Source: Stictocephala bisonia
Taxonomy: Eukaryota; Arthropoda; Insecta; Hemiptera; Membracidae
NCBI GenBank assembly: GCA_035578905.1
Contig: JAQJVL010000742.1
Coordinates: 293,001-357,000 of the forward strand
DNA: 64,000 nucleotides
Reading direction: 5' to 3'
Under the pieces are notes generated by a model. It saw only the letters and a list, made by a program, of their open reading frames with translations. It was not told the origin of the DNA and made no database searches. This document shows positions 1 to 12,479 of the stretch, piece by piece (the stretch's first letter is position 1; each line of letters opens with the position of its first letter). The position numbers and the translations under genes are program-made.

Positions 1-1019
1 AGTCTTATTTTAGTAAAATATAAATAAACAATAAAATAAATAAACAAAACCTTAAATTTGCATCCATTAGCTATTACTCTGCCAGTCATTAAATCAATAT
101 CGTACTAACCCTGATATTAGCTGGTCTATTATAATATCAAACTCACCTATATAATATCAAATTTAAATTTTTTAAGTTGAACCCTTATAAATAAAATCTT
201 TAAGTGGATAACATTTTGGATGACGATCTAAAACGCTGGCAGTGACCAGTTATACATAAAAAACTTATATTTTTTTCAACCAATAATTAAAAACAAGAAG
301 TAGTTACATTTGTAATAACATTGTGATTAAAACGTTACACTGTTATTTGCTTTAAGAAACTAACGGTTTAGGAATTTAAATTATTTCAATATACAAGGTT
401 GCCATTGAAAAAAATGTGTATATTATTTTTGTGTATTATTTGCCATTAAAAAAACAATATAAAATAATTTTTGCATTTTATTAGCAGTTTGTGTATTGAG
501 ATTGGGTTTACTTTTAGACATGTATAAATAGATTTGTAACCCAATCATGAGATTCTTGCTCACGATACCCACAGCCTATAAATACAATCTATTTAAAAAG
601 AAATAAATAAAATAAATATATTTATTCCTATTTATAAATTATAATATTTATTAATTATTATTTTCAAGTAATTAACTGGCCATGGTTACCAGTATTTGTG
701 GCCAGTTTTCAACAGAAAAATAACAAACTAAAAATATTTTTCAGTCCAGCAGCCAGAGCAGAAACATTATTATTTACAGCTTCCTGCAGTATATTCAAAT
801 ATAAATTAAATTAAAATCCATCGGTTTATATGCTTAAAATGTAGTCACAGAACAACAATACATCAATCAATAAGTACTAATGGTTAAATATACATAATAT
901 ACACAGCATTACACTATAAATAACAAAACTGCTATTGAATCTTCAGAAGAAACAAAAAAGGATTTATTTTGTGATATAATGAATAAGACCTGTATTAAGT
1001 ATGGTAAATAACTAGGTTT
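1..1019. other. AT-rich stretch, nothing recognised
   Basis: Very AT-rich sequence without a long open frame, RNA gene, tandem repeat or recognisable mobile-element domain. Confidence 0.5.
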
Positions 1020-3130
1020 GAAGATATATACAAAATTCTCTTAAATTGCCACTCTTCATAATATGTATTTGGAGCTGGTTAAAAAAGTATTGTCCAAGAT
1101 ATATGAAAGATCGTTTAAAAATAGATTTTTAAATTTTCGTTTGGTAACAATTCTCTGATTATTGCTTCTAGTGTTGTAGTGAATTCCAGTTGAGCCTCGA
1201 TTTCCACTCCTATGTAGAACAATCGCAGAATCTTAAAGATGAATAGATATTGAATTGGTAAAATGTTTAAATCTTTGTATAATAGAAATGATGATTGACA
1301 CCTGTTTTGTTTTATTATAATGTGAATGAATTTATTTTGGGATCTACTTACTGCACAAACTGTTGTTTTGTAAGCTACGCCTCAAGATACAATCCCATAC
1401 TAAAGACGAAAGTGCACTAGCCCATATATAATGTTCTTAATAGATGTACATTGCAAAAGTTTTTCAAGAAATAGAATTTTCTTAGACTGTTTCTAGTCTG
1501 AGATAAGACATAGGATATATGTTTTCCACGTCATTTTTTCATTGAAAAAAACTTTAAAGTATTTAATGTCTAAAACCCTCTCAATTGCACTACATGTGCA
1601 TGACAGTATTTCAGGACAATTATTCATATGGTATATTACAGGGATTAAGTTCAGTGTTGCTAAAATTAAAGTTAACTAATTTGGGTTTGGAAATATATAA
1701 TATCACATTATTAGTTTTACACAAATTTTTAAGGATATTAAGGTCAGTTTTAATATTTGTCAGCAAAGCCTCTTCACTTTTGTTAGAGAATAATATTGCC
1801 AAATCATCAGCAAAAGCATTTATCCGACCTGCAAAAGGTTCATTAAGCAATTCATTGATGAATATTATAAATACATTTGCTGATAAGACTCCTGGGGAAC
1901 GCCAATTTTCACTGGGGTTGATTGATGTAATTACCTATTTTAACACTATGTACTCTTCCAGTGAAAATACTCATAAACCAATCCAAGACCACACTTCTAA
2001 TACCTACTGCTTCCATCTTGAGAATTTGTCATGTGTTTCTGAATCAAACGCCTTGCGAAAGTCGACGAATAAACCAGTTCTTTTATCATTTAAATTCATG
2101 TTTTCATATGTATTTTTAACAAATTCTAGTAATGCATCCTCCTTAGACTTACCAAATACCGTAGTAAATCCAAACTGAGAAAAATTTTGAAAATTTATGG
2201 ACTTCAAATAAGTGATAAATCTAATTTTCATACACTTTTCTATCATTTTAGAAAAACTGACAATAGTCTTATTGGGCGTATATTATCGAAATTAAAACAA
2301 TTTGATTTCTTAAAAATTGGCACAACTATAACACTTTTTAATGCATGTGGGAAAATGCCCTTTCTAAAGGTTAAATTTATTATATGTGTTAATATGGGTG
2401 ATATTGTCTTACTTACATATTTTATTAAATCGACTGTAAAATTGTCATAACCTGTTGATTTCTTATTTTTTAGATTTGTAATAATTTTGTTAACTTCTTT
2501 AGAGTCTACCTGAAACAAAAATAATGATTGTGGCATATGGTGGGGGTGACCAGATATTTGAACACCACAACATGCATTGTCTGCTGGAGTCGGCTGACTG
2601 AAGTCTGGTTTCCTGATAATATTAACCAAGTGGTTGTTAACCTCTTCCGTTATCAGTGCCCTTAAAAATAGAGCCGGCCTCTGTTACTCTATCTATATTC
2701 GACTCTTCAGTATTACCTGTCAATGTGTTAATAATTTTCCGTTGTTGGCTTGAGTCGCTATTACAATTATCTATTATTGAAGCGTAATAATTAATTTTTA
2801 ATTTTTTTACAAAATCTAGAATAATATCTTTTAAATAAAAAATCACAAGGCCTTCTTTTCAAAAGCTTATACAGTTTAGATCTTTTTTTTAATTCGATTC
2901 AAGATATTGCTTGTTGCTTGTTTATACTTATAAATAATACAACTAAGTAGTCTAACAAAATCATTATAACAAGTATTTACATCTTCCATCTCATAAAACC
3001 CGGACCAGTCAACCATGCTCAGCTCATCTTTTATCACGTTGTATTTATATTTAACAAAAGTGTTATTATTTTTGTGGGAGTATAATTTAGTTTTCATATT
3101 TCCAGTTTCAAAAGTTAAATCTAACAAAGC
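1020..3130 (-). pseudogene. Decayed CR1/Jockey-like non-LTR retrotransposon (reverse transcriptase region)
   Basis: Read on the minus strand, consecutive broken frames follow the order of a non-LTR reverse transcriptase. About 3127-2640 is the pre-RT linker. 2629-2243 carries the early RT blocks (KKSTGYDNFTVDLIK, then VPIFKKSNCFNFDNIRPI). 2246-2004 carries the first catalytic block (GLFVDFRKAFDS). Near 1900 a degenerate PQGS-like block is visible. 1850-1620 carries the second catalytic motif FADD. Beyond that, to about 1020, only frame-shifted traces of the C-terminal thumb region remain, such as a YGIV-type motif. At least four frame breaks and many stops make it dead. No endonuclease is visible upstream, so it is 5' truncated. 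The clade is inferred from motif style and could be any CR1/Jockey-group family. Confidence 0.8.
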
Positions 3131-3554
3131 ATGGTATTATTCTATATAAAAGATTGCACTTCTGAACATTTTAATTATCATATGTTTCACGAATATATGA
3201 TCGATGCATGTCGAGGAGGTCTGAGTTATGCGAGTTGGTTTTTAATTAATGAGTAGAACCCATACTAAATATATTAGCCACTTGTTGAACTCAGTTGACA
3301 AATCAGATCAAGATCATTTTTATATATTTAATTTTGGTATATACCTATTTACCTAAATGTCATTTTTAATACAAGTCTCTTTTATTTTTCCTGCCAAATC
3401 ACAATAATAGCGTAACAATCAGACGAAATGCACATTACTAAATATCATCTCTATTTATATACATACTTTGTTCACTTTACAACCTCGTAGATAACACAGT
3501 TACATGATTTTTAAGTATGTTTCTATACCTAAGGCCATTATGTGTGGACCTCAC
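3131..3554. other. AT-rich stretch, nothing recognised
   Basis: No open frame or repeat identified between the retrotransposon remnant and the left inverted arm. Confidence 0.4.
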
Positions 3555-3764
3555 ATTACAAATAAAGTGGGGAGTAAACCAGGTCGAAAGCTCCTTGTAA
3601 CTTCCATACGCGTAGTATATTAACTTTCATCTCTAGGTAATTGTACTGCCATGTTTCCTTGAGGGTTAGTTGGCCTTGTAGAGGCTCCGTCATAAATGAC
3701 TCAATACTACATTTATTACAGTATTACTTGACATTACGGACTTTATTGCGATATAACAAAATGT
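3555..3764 (+). repeat. Left arm of a widely spaced inverted repeat
   Basis: The segment starting AAAGTGGGGAGTAAACC is the reverse complement of 8318-8540 over about 200 bp. The best block is 3577-3660, containing GGTCGAAAGCTCCTTGTAAC and CATCTCTAGGTAATTGTACT in both arms with few mismatches. Similarity weakens toward the inner end. The 4.6 kb between the arms has no recognisable transposase. These could be terminal repeats of a decayed DNA element or two separate insertions of one repeat in opposite orientation. Confidence 0.75.
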
Positions 3765-4029
3765 CCGTAGACTTAGAACTGTCCAATTTTCTCGTATTCA
3801 TCCTACCGTAATGAAGTCTCTGCTTTCCAGACAAATTTACTGCTTGCCAAGCTGACAGGAAGTATGGTGTTCTGCTTAGTGTAAGTAAACTTTGATCTCG
3901 GTCAGGATAATGCCCCGAGAGTCTGTTGGTCGAGGTATTTGTACTAGTGGCAAGAACATTTCGTTTTCTTACAACAAGTCTATAATTACCGGTAACTATT
4001 ATTCTTCTTCCCTTAGTTAATCCTACCAT
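3724..4029 (-). other. Unrecognised 101-codon open frame
   Basis: A minus-strand frame rich in Arg, Ser, Thr and Asn (for example NYRLVVRKRNVLATSTNTST) begins inside the inner end of the left inverted arm. I recognise no domain, signal peptide or membrane segment. It has no partner genes. It may be a chance frame or a fragment of the element bounded by the inverted arms. Confidence 0.15.
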
Positions 4030-6381
4030 CCTCGCTCGTAACTTGAACGGTGTTGATAAAGCTTGACTTCATGACTTATAACATGTTATAATGTAAGGGA
4101 TTTGACTGCTTCCGGCTTTAAGTGGGATGAGCACTCACTCCCTTTTACATGGACTCAGCTCCTAGGACCGGGATAAACTTTTTTTATAAATACTTAAAGC
4201 TTGTTTAGACCAAGTTGATTTACTAGTTTTTAGGAATACGCCACTTCCAAGTGCAATGATAAGTTGTGAATACTCAAATGTTTATAGTAAGTGTTGATAA
4301 CAACTGCCACAGCAATATTTGGTACGCAATTATACAATGTGTTTTGTAAAACAATAAATTCCTCATAAAGGTACTACAAATAATTACTTTACTATAATTA
4401 AATTGCTTAATAAAAGTAATAAAAGTTTTTTGTGACTAGTTTTTTATTTTTTCTGTAAACTTAAATTTTAGAACCATGAAGTTACTATTCGTCTAAACTT
4501 GTAAAACATACAATAGATTATTTAATACTAAACCGTTATTGTCGTAGCGCAATATTGTTTGTATTTCATACTACACAACTATTATTTAAATTTAAAACAC
4601 AAAATCATGCATAAATTCATACAAAACAGGGATTTTACCATGAAGCATTTTGCTTCTCATGTTAATTTCATTACGTAATCATTTATGGAAAATGGAATAT
4701 GAAAGACAAAATATTCGGGCTTGGGGCCGAACTATTTTGTGAAATCGTAATCTTATATTGAAATTGTTCTCTGAAGATATTCTAAGAATGAACGAGGGAA
4801 CTGGGGTTTAATTAGGCGAGCATGTTAATTTGTGGAAGTTTAATTTGCTTCTTTCATACATGTTTTCCTGATCTGTTTCTTAAATAACATCCTCTTTAGT
4901 TTAAATGTCCGCCTCTAATACTAATGGAGTTGGGAATTAAAAGTACAATGTCGTTAGATCTACAAACTAACTTACGACCGTAAACTTTATCTTGTACTTA
5001 GTTGTTGGACAGTTTAATTCCAAATTATGAGAGACCCAATATTCATAAAAAACCAATTAGGTTTTTAAAGCAACATAAAGTCCATTGTAAGAGCCACTAA
5101 TTTATCATTTACGTTTTTGAAATGAAAGAATAAACTTGAAACTGGTTATATCTGTAAGACAAAAATATGTATAAGAATTAATATCTCAGCAATTGTTAAA
5201 GTTTAATCGTAAAGATAACCAACTTAATTAGTAAATCGTATTGATGCATTTGAGCTATGCAGTATAACGTTTTCTCCAGTATATAAAATCGATCAATGGA
5301 CTGTTATATCTTACATGAGCAGTAAGTAAGGTATAATCAAGGTCTTGTAAATGTGCGCTGTGTCACAATATTTTGAAAACGTTCATATAAATATAACGTC
5401 ACTATAAATATTCGTTCATATTTACTTTAATTTTGTCTAGGGTGACAGTTATTTTGTATTTAACTAAGTGGCTTACTACGTTTTCATTTAGTGAAATACA
5501 CTTTTGTACAAAAATGTCATCATTCATACATACTACAGATTTCCTGATTGTATTAATGTATTAAAGTTTAAAAAGTACACAGATAATAGTAAATAAATCA
5601 AAACGCTTATCTAAAACAATACAATTTATGGGATTATGTTGAAACCAATTTGAAGAGGGCGAGTAGTGAAATCTGAATAAAATCAAGCAACTCATAAGCC
5701 AGTGGTGTTGTCATCAGATTTTTAAGGCAGATGACACTATGAAATATTATGATATTTCTTTTAATTCCAACGTATTGACGTTTAATATTAGTTATTTTGT
5801 CAATGATCTCTAATCCAACAAGATACTAAAACAATGAGTGATAAAACGCTGTTGACTTGAGATTCGTGTCAGTTGATATTTTGTCTCCTCCTCTTCCTTT
5901 AATTATTTCATTTTATCCTTTTACTTTCAAAGTAGCTGTAAGTTGAATATGTGGCGTATTAGCTTAAGTTATACTAGTCAGCCTTTAAACGTTTTTTACT
6001 GGATGAAATTTTTTCAAAAACGTTTTTCACTTCTAAGGCTAACTTAATATTTCAACTTATAATAATATAAAAAGGAATTTATTCCATCAAGGCCTCTAAA
6101 AGTCAATGAAGGCCTTATTTTACCAGACAATGTTACGGATAAGAATCTTTCTAGGACTCTTCCAAACAATTTAGATTTTCCATCCAAAATAAAATATGAG
6201 GTATTTCGCATAAACTGATTTTAAGGGAAAAACGCAACTTATAAATTGGCATATTACGTGTTATTATCAATTAAAAAGGAAATTAAACGTAACACAATTT
6301 CTTCCAAAACAAGTACAAAAGAATAAATAACATTATAAGATTATAAAACTATATAAGAAATAAAGTTTTATTTAATTAATA
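3765..6381. other. AT-rich stretch between inverted arms, nothing recognised
   Basis: Apart from the short open frame at 3724-4029, no coding or tandem-repeat signal is visible. A weaker imperfect inverted repeat lies around 5970-6050 (AGTCAGCCTT opposite AAGGCTAACT). Confidence 0.4.
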
Positions 6382-6498
6382 TTCTTTTGTGAATTGTTTT
6401 GGCGTTTTGAGTTTTTTAATATGTTTTGCATAAACAGATTACTTTTATGCTAACACGATTAAAAACTCAAAAGGCCAAAGCGAATTTCAAAAACATCG
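6382..6498 (+). repeat. Long foldback hairpin (possible pre-miRNA-like or MITE-like structure)
   Basis: The arm at 6397-6436 (TTTTGGCGTTTTGAG, TTTTTTAAT, GCATAAA in order) pairs with 6441-6480 (TTTATGC, ATTAAAAACTCAAAA, GGCCAAAG). Only a few mismatches and one bulge interrupt a stem of about 38 bp with a loop of only a few bases. Weaker pairing continues outward to about 6382 and 6498. The compact loop is compatible with a microRNA precursor. A short palindromic DNA element is equally possible. Confidence 0.6.
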
Positions 6499-8317
6499 AT
6501 GAAGCAACACGTCGTTTATTCGATACAGTTTCGATATTCTTAAATGTTAAATTTCCTCGGGGGTTGTTTACGTCATTAGCAATTTAATTACTGTAAAGTT
6601 GTTATGCCCAGTTTGATCTCCAAGAGTGTTGCAGATCATTAATCTTAGTTGAAGGCAATGTTGATATATACTTATTATTTGTGTTTCATTTAATTGTTGA
6701 TGTTTTTATTTCAATATTGTCTGTTACAACACATTCATTGTTAATTAGCAGAGCAATAACTTGACAAATCGCAAACTATTGGATGTAACGGTGGTTAAAA
6801 CTGCACGTTTGCTAATTGAATGTACATGCTTACTTGCTTTAGAATACTATCTCTTAGTAGAAAAATAATTTTAAAACAACTTATTATATTCTTAAGTTAT
6901 TAGTGGGTATTATTTCGTTGCGGCTTTTAGCTCCATATCTGACTTCTAAATAAGATTGGAAGAATTTTTATTAAGTTAATTGTAATCAACAGCTGTTGAC
7001 TCTTCAAACCTCACACCAGAATATTTTTTCTTTAATATTCTATTTTCTCATGAGATATTTTGCAAAGAACGTAATACTAAGAGTGAAATTTTTTTGTATT
7101 GCATTTGAAATAATAGCTATGTATAAACTTATGACAACAATTTATTTAGCTCAATATTGGCATAAACTGACCACAATCTATTATATTTTTTATATCCTAG
7201 ATGAATAGTAACTTTACAATTCTAACATTTAATAACCAGGCTAATTTAACTTTATAAAAAAAAATCTAAGCCCAGTACACCTTGGAATAAAAAAAAATTT
7301 AAATATATATATATATATATATATAACAGTTATTATATAAAGTAAAGTAAATCTGTTTAGTAAGTAATCTTCTTAGACTAATGGTAAGTAAAAATTTTTC
7401 TGGCTATTGATTGCCATACTTGTTGTCATACTTTTTTAATATTTGATTTTTTTAGCATATTTTATTGGTTTATTATCACCTATAGATTACTTAAAAAAAT
7501 AAATTAAATCAAATTCCTGAAAATGAGTTTACAGGTGAAAGGTTAAAAATTTAAATAACATTTTCCCTTAGAATATAGTTAAGCTATATTCTTCGAGGGA
7601 GTTTAAGTTGGAGACCAGGGGAAACAAGTTTCAAGAGATTTATCGTACCCACACCAAAGATTCTTATCTTTTTCGTTCTGATGTAGGCTATGTTTTTCTG
7701 TTGCTCTAGGTTCAACTTGAAGTTAGCTCTTCACTCTTGAACCTTAATTATAGTAATGTAGGAATAATTATTTTAAAGCAATATAAAAAAATAACTTTTT
7801 AAACAACATTCCAATAATGTTTAAGAATAACACTAAAACCACTGTAGGATGAATCCCAGTTATAATAGAGGTTGATATTATGTTTCCGACATTTTTAAAT
7901 TTTTTTAATTCCATTAGTACTGATAACATGAGCTCAATTTTGTTAGTGAAGCATATAAATGATAGAAACAAACCAGATTTAGAAATAATTGTTCAGTGCA
8001 AAAAAAGCAACACCTTAAAAATACAGTAATAACGTAATAATTATTAATTTTCATCGTGAAATTTCAGTATTTGACACCAATGGCACTAGTTACAATTAGT
8101 GAACAGGAAAAATATAATCTCAAATAAATTAAAAAAAATTACAGTTCAAAGTCACTAGTTTCAGAAAGCTAGTCACTTGTGATTTTCAGTTGTAACTCTC
8201 ATACATTTGTAGAACACATGGAACAAACATGTGAAACCTCTTGGTACTGTTATAAAGTAGATTAAACACTGAACTTGAATATGACATTAGATATTTTTTA
8301 CTGTTTGTTTTGTAAAT
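6499..8317. other. AT-rich stretch, nothing recognised apart from a short AT microsatellite
   Basis: Holds an (AT)n run at about 7304-7324 and a 9-bp-arm palindrome near 7571-7593. Two short open frames (6996-7208 plus, 7768-7971 minus) have hydrophobic, AT-driven composition and no recognisable domain. Confidence 0.4.
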
Positions 8318-8540
8318 ACAGTAGCGCCGCAAAGTGAGTTGTCTATAATAAAAATCCGTTAGTAAAACTACAGTATGGTGTTTTATGATTCATTTATGAC
8401 AGAGCCTGTACCAAGTCAAATTGACCCTTAAAGAAACATGGTAGTACAATTACCTAGAGATGAAAGTTAATACTCTACACGTATGGAAGTTACAAGGAGC
8501 TTTCGACCTGGTTTACTCCCCACTTTACTGTAATACAGTT
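8318..8540 (-). repeat. Right arm of a widely spaced inverted repeat
   Basis: Reverse complement of the arm at 3555-3764. The inner end reads TACAGTAGCGCCGCAAAGTG. This resembles the CAGT-start termini of some Tc1/mariner-like elements, but the matching terminus is not preserved at the other arm. Confidence 0.75.
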
Positions 8541-9139
8541 CACTGATGGAATTGTGTAATTGGAGTTGTATAGTAATACTTTATTCATGAGAAATAGGTA
8601 ATGTTTTGTATACAATTAAGAAAACTACTTTGGTAGTAATTCGTAAAATTGATTAAATTATCGATTTTAATTTTATGCCAAAAAGACCATCTTATCAATA
8701 AAATAACACATTTTGATGTATAGACTATTGTTCTATAAGATACTTTACACATCTTATAGAAAGTACTTAGAATGACCTTTCAAGTCACTAACTTTAAAAT
8801 GTTATTTCGTCTTGTTCTCAAAATAAATCATACTTATTTTGTAATCTAGTTATCAGCCTAATCTCTCTTAGTTACAAACATATTATGTTGTTTTATTGGT
8901 GGTTTATATTTGTAGGAAGTAGGATGCAAATGGCTAAATTTACTAAAAAAATCTGTTCTTTCAGATAACTTCTTTAATAAATAAGATGTTTCTAAACAGT
9001 CCACAAGTGTATTTTGTTTGACTTAGTATGCCTGGAAGTAATTGATACGCACGCCCTCTATAGTGTGGTTACTGCTGAGATCTGATTATACACATTGAAG
9101 GTTACTCCTTATTAGTAACTCAATGGTCAGTGTAATCAT
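8541..9139. other. AT-rich stretch, nothing recognised
   Basis: No coding or repeat signal seen. Confidence 0.4.
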
Positions 9140-9415
9140 AAAAAAACCATGATTTATATGGAAAACTAAAGAAATAGATTTCAGCACTGTATCTTTAGTT
9201 TTTAAGTAATTTAGGGATAAATACAAGAAATTCCGTTTTTAACGTTTAGTGTACAATAACTTTGTTAAAAGAGTAATAAAGTCATAACAATATCATACAT
9301 AATTTGTAGAGAATTTGATTCTGAGAATATTGATGTAAGATAAGTAAAAAATAACACTTAGACCTAAATAAGTACAAAATTTTAATTTTATTTAGTACAA
9401 TACATAATTCAATGG
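9140..9415 (+). repeat. Left long inverted arm of a nested mariner-like element
   Basis: Matches the reverse complement of 11560-11890 over most of its length. Shared blocks include ATAGATTT then CAGCACTGTATC, ATTTAGGGATAAAT, CAATAACTTTGTTAAAAGAG, TACATAATTTGTAGAGAATT and TAAATAAGTACAA. The arms enclose a transposase remnant and a solo LTR, which fits long terminal inverted repeats. Confidence 0.8.
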
Positions 9416-9479
9416 TACAATAATTTTTTTGGTCTAACTTTACACATATTTTTATAAGGAATATAAAAAACTGAAGTCA

Positions 9480-10110
9480 TTATTAATACATTTTAAAGCA
9501 CGTTTGTGGACAACATTGCTTGTTCCACTATACCCCTTTATCTGTGTAAGTAAATCCATAATAAGGGCAATTAATTCTTCCAGAGAATTAACACTTGTCT
9601 TTCACCGTCGCCCAGACACAACAAACCAATGAGATAGACCTGGTGATATTGGTGGTCAAGATTACAGCCCTCCACGACAAACTAATTTTTATAGTGAATT
9701 TATTATGTAGGCTAAGTTAGTGCTAAGGGCTCGGTAAAAGTGATGTGGTGCTCCATCATGCTGGAAGTATAGGTTTCGTCATTATGCAAATGAATATCGT
9801 CTAACAGCTGCGGCAACTCTTCTTGGAGGAAGTGCAAATAAAATTCAGCATTTAGGCGGCCAGGTAATATTAACGGACCAATCAGCGGATTGTGTAAAAC
9901 ACATCATCAACTATTGGCACTATCTCATGAGGATGTTGTTCTGCCCTTAAATACTCATGAAGCAAGTTGTCGACACCATCTCTAGTAAACTGGCCTCATC
10001 CGTAAATAAAATACGTTTGTAGAGTTGTTGATTAGTATTTAGAAAATTACCAAACTCCAAACGAATTGTATCATCCCTGGTGCTATATGTTGGATCTTTT
10101 GTTTATGAAA
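9480..10110 (-). pseudogene. Mariner-like (DD41D-type) transposase remnant
   Basis: Frames recovered on the minus strand give, in order: DDTIRLEFGNFLNTNQQLYK then ILFTDEAS (first catalytic Asp, near 10000); LPGRLNAEFYLHFLQEELPQ (9870-9820); QHDGAPPHHF (second Asp, about 9760); and a degenerate PP-SPGLSHWF equivalent of SPDLTPLDFF (about 9650-9620), where several codons are now stops. This is the catalytic core of the same transposase type as the element at 42529-44768. Stops and at least two frameshifts make it inactive. Its upstream (N-terminal) side is cut off by the solo LTR beginning at 10116, and the N-terminal helix-turn-helix part is not recognisable beyond that LTR. Confidence 0.8.
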
Positions 10111-10115
10111 TGGGT

Positions 10116-11251
10116 TGAGATCCATCCTCCCCACCAAAACAGGAAGTCGTGCTGTCCTGGGAGATGGCTCAAAACCAGACAGGCAATAGGATCACGGTTG
10201 GCAGTTGGAGGTTCAAAACACAACTCGTCAGCTGAGCGAAAAAATATATCAATTTCAATAAGAAAGCATTAAATAATCAAGAAAATTTACGGCAGAAGCC
10301 CACAATATCAAAATTACACTCAACCTAACAAGAAGGTACACCATATTAACAAGAAATAACAAATGATACAAAAATAACAAAAGCTAAAATACCATAAATT
10401 ACATAACAGACGGGCCTATCTGCAGAAATACTAGTACAACAATTTTGGAGAAAAAAAACTTACAATAAAAAATTTAGAAAATTTGGACAACACCAATTAC
10501 CGGCAATTTAGCCCACATCCTATGATACCACCGAGGCTAGGGAGTAAGCCGGAATCCCTGGGCAGCTCCGAATAAAAGCAAAGTAAAAAAATATAATAGA
10601 TAATCTCCTTTTGGTGATACCAAAAAAAAGAAGTAATTAAAAATAAAATCTAACACGGTACTGTTTCATTACAAACTGACACCAATAATACAATTCACGA
10701 AATAAATAAATAACAATAACTAACTCTACCACTAGGCCTAAAAACAAAATAAACAATCCCATAATCTAAACAGTATAAAAAGAAAATCTTAAGACATACA
10801 AAATATTTAGAGATCACGGATACTAATTATTCAAAAACAAATTTATCAATAGTGCCTAACAAAGGTAAAATTAAAAAAATATATAACAACAAACTAAAAT
10901 AATTTAAGATTACTAACAATAAAAATTCACACAAAAGTTTATATATATATATATATATAGCAGTAGAGATGGCAGAACTTCATCCGGACGGCAGGCTGAG
11001 GGTTCAACGTCCCACTCAAGGACCCTGGAGTAAGAGAGTCTTTAGCCAGTCAAAATATCGTGTACAGTGGCAGCTTAAGACAGGTCAAACAACAGGCCAA
11101 CCTGACAGACCGAGAGCCGGAATCACGCAATGACAGAGTCCGAGCCAACGGCCACGAAAGTAAACAAAACGGCAGCGCACGAACGATCTATGGCAGCCTG
11201 TCAAACCACGACGACAATTAACAAAATTTACCGGTCAAACGACCCGGTACA
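10116..11251 (-). repeat. Solo LTR of the gypsy family seen at 52560-60453
   Basis: Begins TGAGATCCATCC and ends GACCCGGTACA on the plus strand. It aligns along its length with the two LTRs of the large gypsy element. Shared features include GGCAGAAG-CCACAATATCAA, the block with CCACCGAGGC-AGGGAGTAAG, the GGCAGGCTGAGGGT block and ACCGGTCAAACGACCCGGTA. It is flanked by GGGT at 10112-10115 and GGGT at 11252-11255, a 4-bp target duplication typical of Ty3/gypsy insertion. It is clearly more diverged than the intact LTRs, so it is an older insertion. No internal retroviral-type sequence remains, as expected after LTR-LTR recombination. Confidence 0.9.
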
Positions 11252-11559
11252 GGGTAAAATTCATTAGAATGTTTCAGTGACCTCCGCACTAATGGTTACG
11301 AAACTCCTATTCGTCTTTTAAGACGTCATGTATTTATACTAGCATTTTGTAGCTTTCCATTACTACCAAAACACAAGTCAGACATGACAATTAGAAAGTT
11401 ATTGATGATCAGCTGTTCTTTAAGTGTTACCAACTTAAGAAGTAAAAATAAAATTATTACAGTATAGGAAAATTAATTATTTCTTTATACTATTTTTAAT
11501 TTAATAATAATAAAAAATAATTTATTTATTGAACACAAACATTACGATTTTATCATCTT

Positions 11560-11890
11560 CATCTAATTCTTTCCTTGCAATTACTTATGTACTGTCCAAC
11601 ATAAAGTTAAACTGTTGTACTTATTTATGTTTTTTTTTTTTTTTTTTTTTTTTTACCTCAGATCAATATTTTCAGATTCAAATTCTCTACAAATTATGTA
11701 TGAAATTGTTATGACTTTATTACTCTTTTAACAAAGTTATTGCACACTAAAAGTAAAAAACGTAGTCTTTTGCCCCAATTTCTTGCATTTATCCCTAAAT
11801 TAATGAAAAACTACTAATGATACAGTGCTAAAATCTATTTATTTAGTTTTCCCATGTCAAACTATATTATAAATCATGTCATTTTCATCT
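11560..11890 (-). repeat. Right long inverted arm of the nested mariner-like element
   Basis: Reverse-complement partner of 9140-9415. It is interrupted by a T25 run at 11630-11654 that is absent from the left arm. Confidence 0.8.
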
Positions 11891-12479
11891 GAATGTATCT
11901 TTACATAAGTTGTGTAAAATTTTATTTAAATCTTTATCCACGATTCTTACCGAAATGTTTGACAACATTTTTTATTTATTTTTGGTAGTAGAGTGTGCTG
12001 TTGAAGTGAGGGGAAATGTCATGAATCACCCTGTATACAATAAAGTAAATGTTCATTTAATTTCATTTTCATTTCAAGTAATAGAAAACATATTGCAAAT
12101 TGATAGCTCAAAACTAGTCCTTTTACTTTAAAATAAATAAAAGTGTATGTACTTATAGCAAAGAATCTTTTAAAATCAACAGACTTATGAAGGGAGTGGA
12201 TCTTGGGAAATAATTTAAACTGAACGTGATAAAATATAACATTAAATTCTAGACCACCTATTTAGTAGGAATATTATTCTACTAAAGAATATGAAATGCT
12301 CTTTAGTAGCTATAAAATCTGACTTATTGTTTAAATCTTGGTCATATTCCTTGGATTTCTCGGACTATGTATAATCACGGTTCATGACGTAAGCACTAAA
12401 TACAAATACTCCATTACCTGTGCAGGAGAATCAATTAGCTGATCCTCAGATAGTGCAACCCATTATCAGCATCGTTAGT
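11891..12479. other. AT-rich stretch, nothing clear
   Basis: An open frame at 11910-12131 has no recognisable domain. The last ~100 bases may be a decayed N-terminal continuation of the integrase fragment that follows. Confidence 0.3.

Noticed and set aside
5970..6050. Second pre-miRNA-like hairpin
   Set aside because: Only about ten bases at the outer ends pair well; the interior needs large gaps.
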